From: Agathobacter sp. | GTDB lineage: Bacteria; Bacillota_A; Clostridia; Lachnospirales; Lachnospiraceae | Direction: 5' to 3' | NCBI GenBank assembly: GCA_017936725.1 | Contig: JAGBEZ010000013.1 | Span: 1 to 8,144, forward strand | Length of the DNA: 8,144 nucleotides | Shown here: one piece after another, positions 4,962 to 8,144 of the stretch | Numbering within the stretch: the stretch's first letter is position 1 | How the letters are laid out: the number at the start of each line of letters is the position of its first letter | The notes under the pieces: model-generated | Database searches by the model: none | What the model saw: the letters and a program-made list of their open reading frames with translations, nothing else | Told to the model about the DNA's origin: nothing | Made by a program: the position numbers and the translations under genes

Positions 4962-5017
4962 GCCATAATGCATTAAAATATAAAACGGTATTTATGCAAA
5001 ATGCAAATATGGGGGAT

Positions 5018-5023
5018 AAGGAG
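5018..5023 (+). promoter_or_regulatory. Ribosome binding site that fixes the PucR-type regulator start
   Basis: AAGGAG lies seven bases before the ATG at 5031. The in-frame ATG at 5001 lies upstream of this site and would add ten residues, so 5031 is preferred. Confidence 0.85.
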
Positions 5024-5030
5024 AAAAGAT

Positions 5031-6119
5031 ATGATTTCCAATCAGATATTACAAAATACAATCGATGGACTGAAAAATATTACAAAAACAGATTTTTGTG
5101 TTATAGATGTGGAAGGAAAGATTTTAGCTGCGACCTTTCAGGATGCAGATAAATTTATAGAGCCTACGCAGAGCTTTGTAAGTTCTCCGGCAGACAGTCA
5201 GGTAGTAGGCGCCTGCCAGTTTTTTAAGATATTTGATGAGCATCAGCTTGAGTACATTCTTTTGGCTTATGGGGAAAGTGAAGATGTATACATGATTGGC
5301 AAGATTGCAAGCTTCCAGATTCAGAATCTTCTGGTTGCATACAAAGAGCGTTTTGATAAGGACAACTTTATCAAGAACCTTTTATTAGACAATCTCCTTT
5401 TAGTAGATATCTATAATCGTGCAAAGAAACTGCACATTGAAACAGAAGTGAAACGTGTCGTATTTATTGTTGAGACAAATCGCGACAAAGATGGAAACGA
5501 ATTAGAGAAAATTCGTGGTCTTTTTGGTGGCAAATCAAAGGACTTCGTTACAGCTGTAGATGAGAAAAATATTATAGTTGTAAAAGAATTGTCAGAGAAT
5601 GAGAAGTATGAGGACCTTGAGAAAACAGCAGAGGTGATTATCAACTTATTCCGTGGAGACCCGAATAACGATGTACATGTATCTTATGGTACCATCGTAA
5701 ATGAACTAAAAGAAGTATCTCGTTCCTATAAAGAAGCCCGCATGGCGTTAGATGTAGGAAAGATTTTCTTTGAAGAAAGAGATGTAATCGCATATTCGCA
5801 GCTTGGAATTGGACGTTTGATTTATCAGCTTCCAATACCACTTTGTAAGATGTTTATCAAAGAGATTTTTGATGGCAGATCACCAGATGATTTTGATGAA
5901 GAAATTCTATCTACCATTCATAAATTCTTTGAAAACAGCTTAAATGTATCGGAAACTTCAAGACAGTTGTATATTCATAGAAACACACTTGTGTATCGAT
6001 TGGATAAGCTGCAGAAGAGCACAGGTCTTGATTTGCGTGTGTTTGAAGATGCAATTACATTTAGAATTGCGCTTATGGTAGTTAAGTACATGAAGTATAT
6101 GGAGTCACTGGATTATTAG
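5031..6119 (+). CDS. PucR/CdaR-type transcriptional regulator
   Basis: The 362-aa product has the layout of CdaR/PucR activators. The N-terminal ligand-sensing region (about 1-130) starts LQNTIDGLKNITKTDFCVID and resembles the diacid-recognition domain. A GGDEF-like middle region without the signalling motif covers about 140-270 and ends in SYGTIVNELKEVSRSYKEA. The C-terminal PucR helix-turn-helix is around 304-350 (LNVSETSRQLYIHRNTLVYR, then LQKSTGLDLRVFEDAITF). The HTH core is well preserved. Other family members respond to small carboxylates or purine breakdown products; the ligand here cannot be read from sequence. ftsE starts 20 bases after the stop, so the regulator is likely cotranscribed with ftsEX. 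I found no clear sigma-A promoter. The leader has five ATGCAT/ATGCAA words (4926-5006), which could be incidental or part of an operator. Confidence 0.88.
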   Translation: MISNQILQNTIDGLKNITKTDFCVIDVEGKILAATFQDADKFIEPTQSFVSSPADSQVVGACQFFKIFDEHQLEYILLAYGESEDVYMIGKIASFQIQNLLVAYKERFDKDNFIKNLLLDNLLLVDIYNRAKKLHIETEVKRVVFIVETNRDKDGNELEKIRGLFGGKSKDFVTAVDEKNIIVVKELSENEKYEDLEKTAEVIINLFRGDPNNDVHVSYGTIVNELKEVSRSYKEARMALDVGKIFFEERDVIAYSQLGIGRLIYQLPIPLCKMFIKEIFDGRSPDDFDEEILSTIHKFFENSLNVSETSRQLYIHRNTLVYRLDKLQKSTGLDLRVFEDAITFRIALMVVKYMKYMESLDY

Positions 6120-6122
6120 AAT

Positions 6123-6128
6123 AAGGAG
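6123..6128 (+). promoter_or_regulatory. ftsE ribosome binding site with long spacing
   Basis: AAGGAG lies 11 bases before the ATG at 6140, longer than the usual 5-9. An in-frame TAA directly precedes the ATG, so no upstream start is possible. Translation of ftsE may be weaker than that of ftsX, whose site is near ideal. Confidence 0.6.
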
Positions 6129-6139
6129 ACTTAATTTAA

Positions 6140-6826
6140 ATGATTAAACTGGAACATGTCAGCAAGTCATATTCGGCAGGGATACCTGCGCTGAACGATG
6201 TTAACCTGGAAATTGAAGATGGAGAATTTGTGTTTATCGTAGGCGACAGCGGATCGGGCAAGTCTACTATGATTAAACTATTATTAAAGGAATTAGAGCC
6301 TTCGGAAGGCACCATTATGATTAATGGGAAGAACTTAAGCAAGATAAGAAGAAGACAAATTCCAAAATTCCGAAGAAATATTGGTGTTGTTTTTCAGGAT
6401 TTCCGTTTGTTAAAGGATAGAAACGTATATGAAAATATTGCCTTTGCACAAAAGGTAATCGGTGAATCAACCAGAAACATTAAGAAAAAGGTGCCATCCT
6501 TTTTGTCTATGGTAGGATTGGCGGCAAAGTATCGTTCTTATCCAAAGGAACTATCTGGTGGCGAGCAGCAGCGTGTAGCTATTGCGAGAGCCCTGATTAA
6601 TAACCCAAGTATTCTTTTGGCTGATGAACCAACAGGAAACCTCGACAACAATAATGCATGGGAAATCATGAAATTATTAGAAGAAGTCAATGACCGCGGT
6701 ACAACCGTTATTGTGGTAACACATAACATGGAAATCGTAAAAGTAATGAAAAAGCGTGTCATCACTGTGCAGAAAGGTGTTATCGTAAGTGATAGCAAGA
6801 CAGGAGGTGCAGTGTATGAAGATTAA
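6140..6826 (+). CDS. ftsE: Cell division ABC transporter ATP-binding protein FtsE
   Basis: FtsE is the cytoplasmic ATPase of the FtsEX complex. In Firmicutes this complex does not transport a substrate but switches on cell-wall hydrolases outside the membrane. The 228-aa product has all ABC motifs: Walker A GDSGSGKST (35-43, K41), Q-loop Q86 in VVFQDFRLL, signature LSGGEQQRVAIARAL (138-152), Walker B ILLADE with E163, D-loop NLD and switch H195 (VVTHN). The N-terminus IKLEHVSKSYSAGIPAL is typical of FtsE. D36 in the P-loop replaces the more usual proline, a tolerated variation. It overlaps ftsX by 11 bases, which favours translational coupling. Confidence 0.96.
   Translation: MIKLEHVSKSYSAGIPALNDVNLEIEDGEFVFIVGDSGSGKSTMIKLLLKELEPSEGTIMINGKNLSKIRRRQIPKFRRNIGVVFQDFRLLKDRNVYENIAFAQKVIGESTRNIKKKVPSFLSMVGLAAKYRSYPKELSGGEQQRVAIARALINNPSILLADEPTGNLDNNNAWEIMKLLEEVNDRGTTVIVVTHNMEIVKVMKKRVITVQKGVIVSDSKTGGAVYED
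6802..6809 (+). promoter_or_regulatory. Strong ribosome binding site for ftsX inside ftsE
   Basis: AGGAGGTG lies six bases before the ATG at 6816. It rules out the in-frame GTG at 6789, which lies upstream of the site. Confidence 0.9.
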
Positions 6827-7721
6827 TACGTTTTTCTATTCTGTTCAGCAAGGTTTTAAAAATATTGCCAGAAACAAAATGTTTTCGCTTGCTTCTATGG
6901 CGACGATGGCAGCATGCATTTTTATGTTTGGTATTTTCTATATTTTGGTATTCAACGTAAACGCAATGGTACAGGATGCAGAAGAAAGTGTTGCGATTAC
7001 CGTATTTTTTGATGAAGGTCTTTCGGAGGAACAAATCAAAGAGATTGGTGCGGACGTCAAAGAGCGTCCAGAAGTGCGCGATATGATATTTGTATCCGCA
7101 GAAGAAGCGTGGGAAAGTTTTAAAGATGTGTACTTTGAAGGAAATGAAGAGTATGCAGCAGGATTTTCCGAAAATCCATTGGCCAATTCTGCAAACTACG
7201 AGATTTATTTAAAAGATATATCCAAGCAGTCTGCTTTGGTAAAATATTTAGAGAGCATTGATGGCGTCAGAGACGTCAAACAGTCACAGTCAGTTGCAGA
7301 AACATTAACGGAATTTAATAAAATTCTTAGTATTGTATCAGGCGGTATTATTGCGATTTTGCTTTGCGTAGCAATCTTCTTAATCAACAATACCATTACC
7401 GTAGGTATTGCAGTTCGTAGAGAAGAGATTGCGATTATGAAACTGATTGGTGCGACGGATTATCTGGTTCGTGCCCCGTTCATTGTGGAAGGTATCGTAA
7501 TCGGTTTAGTAGGTGCCAGCGTGCCACTGACGTTACTCTATGTGCTTTATGATAAAGTGGTGATTTACGTTGCAGAGAAATTTGCGTTCGTAGGTTCCCT
7601 CTTAGAATTTGTATCACCACACATTCTGTTCAACGGATTGATTCCGATTGGACTTGCACTGGGCGTAGGTATCGGTCTTCTTGGAAGTATGTGGACGATC
7701 CGCAAGCACCTTAAGGTGTAA
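6816..7721 (+). CDS. ftsX: Cell division permease-like protein FtsX
   Basis: FtsX is the membrane partner of FtsE; its outside loop passes the ATPase signal to peptidoglycan hydrolases or their activators. The 301-aa product has the standard topology: a cytoplasmic amphipathic start (FFYSVQQGFKNIARNK), TM1 at about 23-46, a large extracytoplasmic domain at about 48-165 (ITVFFDEGLSEEQIKEIG, FKDVYFEGNEEYAAGFSENP), then TM2 at about 172-193, TM3 at about 218-240 and TM4 at about 270-292. The VRREEIAIMKLIGATDYLVR stretch after TM2 is the conserved FtsX/MacB signature. Its hydrolase partner is not next to it. The NlpC/P60 protein at 1317 is a possible client only by family type: it has SH3b domains where known FtsEX clients such as CwlO have coiled coils. 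A strong terminator follows 30 bases after the stop. Confidence 0.96.
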   Translation: MKINTFFYSVQQGFKNIARNKMFSLASMATMAACIFMFGIFYILVFNVNAMVQDAEESVAITVFFDEGLSEEQIKEIGADVKERPEVRDMIFVSAEEAWESFKDVYFEGNEEYAAGFSENPLANSANYEIYLKDISKQSALVKYLESIDGVRDVKQSQSVAETLTEFNKILSIVSGGIIAILLCVAIFLINNTITVGIAVRREEIAIMKLIGATDYLVRAPFIVEGIVIGLVGASVPLTLLYVLYDKVVIYVAEKFAFVGSLLEFVSPHILFNGLIPIGLALGVGIGLLGSMWTIRKHLKV

Positions 7722-7741
7722 TTAATTAAAGAAAATTTTTG

Positions 7742-7755
7742 AAATACTACGAAAA
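7742..7755 (+). repeat. Pre-terminator motif, copy 3 (AAATACTACGAAAA)
   Basis: This is identical to 2497-2510. Its last four A's form the base of the ftsX terminator stem. Confidence 0.6.
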
Positions 7756-7786
7756 GGGAATATGCGAATATTCCCTTTTTATTTTT
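7752..7786 (+). terminator. Strong rho-independent terminator after ftsX
   Basis: A perfect 12-bp stem (7752-7763 with 7768-7779), a GCGA tetraloop (7764-7767) and a T-rich tail (TTTTTATTTTT, 7776-7786). It closes the regulator-ftsEX unit. Because the A's and T's flanking the GGGAATAT core also pair, it could also work in the reverse direction. Confidence 0.93.
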
Positions 7787-7800
7787 ATTCAAAAATAATG

Positions 7801-7829
7801 TGGAAAAAAGTGCCTAAATGGGGTAGAAT
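7801..7829 (+). promoter_or_regulatory. Possible weak promoter for the final gene
   Basis: TAGAAT (7824-7829) is a fair -10, with TGGAAA (7801-7806) 17 bases upstream as a poor -35. A promoter is expected here because a strong terminator precedes the gene. An alternative spacing with a -35 at 7799-7804 is no better. Confidence 0.4.
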
Positions 7830-7865
7830 AGACATCAAAGTATTTTATGAGAAGAAGGAATTCGT

Positions 7866-8144
7866 ATGCAGTATAATAGGGATTTAGAAGAATTAAGTGA
7901 AGTATATGCAAATGAGGAACCAACACAGATAGAAGAAAAAGAAAGTTTTTTCAAAAGACATGGGTTTGCCTTTGGTGTGCTTACGACGGTGCTTTGTCTT
8001 GCTATCGTATGTTTCGGTATTAAGACCATGCTAAATATGACGGGGCAGCTTTTGATTATTGGTCAGGCAGGTGCTTCTACCGTAAAAGGAGATGCGCTTT
8101 TAGATGATGAGGTGGTAGAAAAAATAGATGAAATCTATTCCTAC
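7866..8144 (+). CDS. Membrane-anchored protein, probable S41 carboxy-terminal processing protease N-terminus; cut by window end
   Basis: The frame is open from the ATG to the last base (93 codons). AAGGA at 7855-7859 lies six bases before the start. The product begins with an acidic cytoplasmic segment (about 1-27), a basic patch FFKRH, one transmembrane segment at about 34-52 (FAFGVLTTVLCLAIVCFGI), and an extracytoplasmic part ending GDALLDDEVVEKIDEIYSY. That last stretch resembles the short helix before the PDZ and protease domains of Clostridia S41 (CtpA/CtpB-type) peptidases, and such genes often follow ftsEX. The catalytic region lies beyond the window, so the protease call is inference; only the single-pass topology is seen directly. 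Confidence 0.65.
   Translation, partial: MQYNRDLEELSEVYANEEPTQIEEKESFFKRHGFAFGVLTTVLCLAIVCFGIKTMLNMTGQLLIIGQAGASTVKGDALLDDEVVEKIDEIYSY

Noticed and set aside
4937..5152. 71-codon frame upstream of and overlapping the PucR-type regulator
   Set aside because: It starts inside the terminator hairpin and shifts out of frame with the well-supported regulator gene; no ribosome site.

Overview
This AT-rich window most likely comes from a Clostridia chromosome, probably family Lachnospiraceae. That rests on the gene set and protein style (CvfB-like S1 protein, SH3b-NlpC/P60 hydrolase, YitT, PucR-type regulator next to ftsEX, S41-type protease start), the strong AGGAGG-type ribosome sites and the consensus sigma-A promoters. 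It is an inference from recognised families; no search was run. All nine protein genes lie on the + strand.

Layout. 1-1203: end of a cvfB-like gene and ridA, closed by a terminator. 1223-2465: a single gene for a secreted SH3b-SH3b-NlpC/P60 wall hydrolase, with a near-perfect promoter and a WalR-like direct repeat just downstream of it. 2466-3318: an 853-base gap without a convincing gene. It holds two copies, in opposite orientation, of a structured inverted-repeat element, then a tight DnaA-box cluster, an A-rich stretch and a promoter. 3319-4961: a divergent TagA/WecG-like gene and a YitT-family membrane protein gene, then a terminator. 5031-7786: PucR/CdaR-type regulator, ftsE and ftsX, closed by a strong terminator. 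7866-8144: N-terminus of a membrane-anchored protein, probably an S41 carboxy-terminal processing protease, cut by the window end.

Common theme. Much of the window concerns the cell envelope. There is a wall endopeptidase with a WalR-like site, FtsEX (which in Firmicutes controls NlpC/P60-type hydrolases), a probable periplasm-side protease, and a divergent member of a wall-teichoic-acid glycosyltransferase family.

Main discovery candidate. The elements at about 2467-2707 (+) and 2749-2964 (-) share a gap-free 105-nt core, identical at 78 positions by my count. Where the cores differ, several differences are paired changes that keep a stem intact. The long outer arms differ completely between the copies, yet each arm matches its own partner almost perfectly. 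This is the pattern of a conserved folded RNA (or DNA hairpin) placed inside unrelated terminator-like stems. I do not recognise the family.
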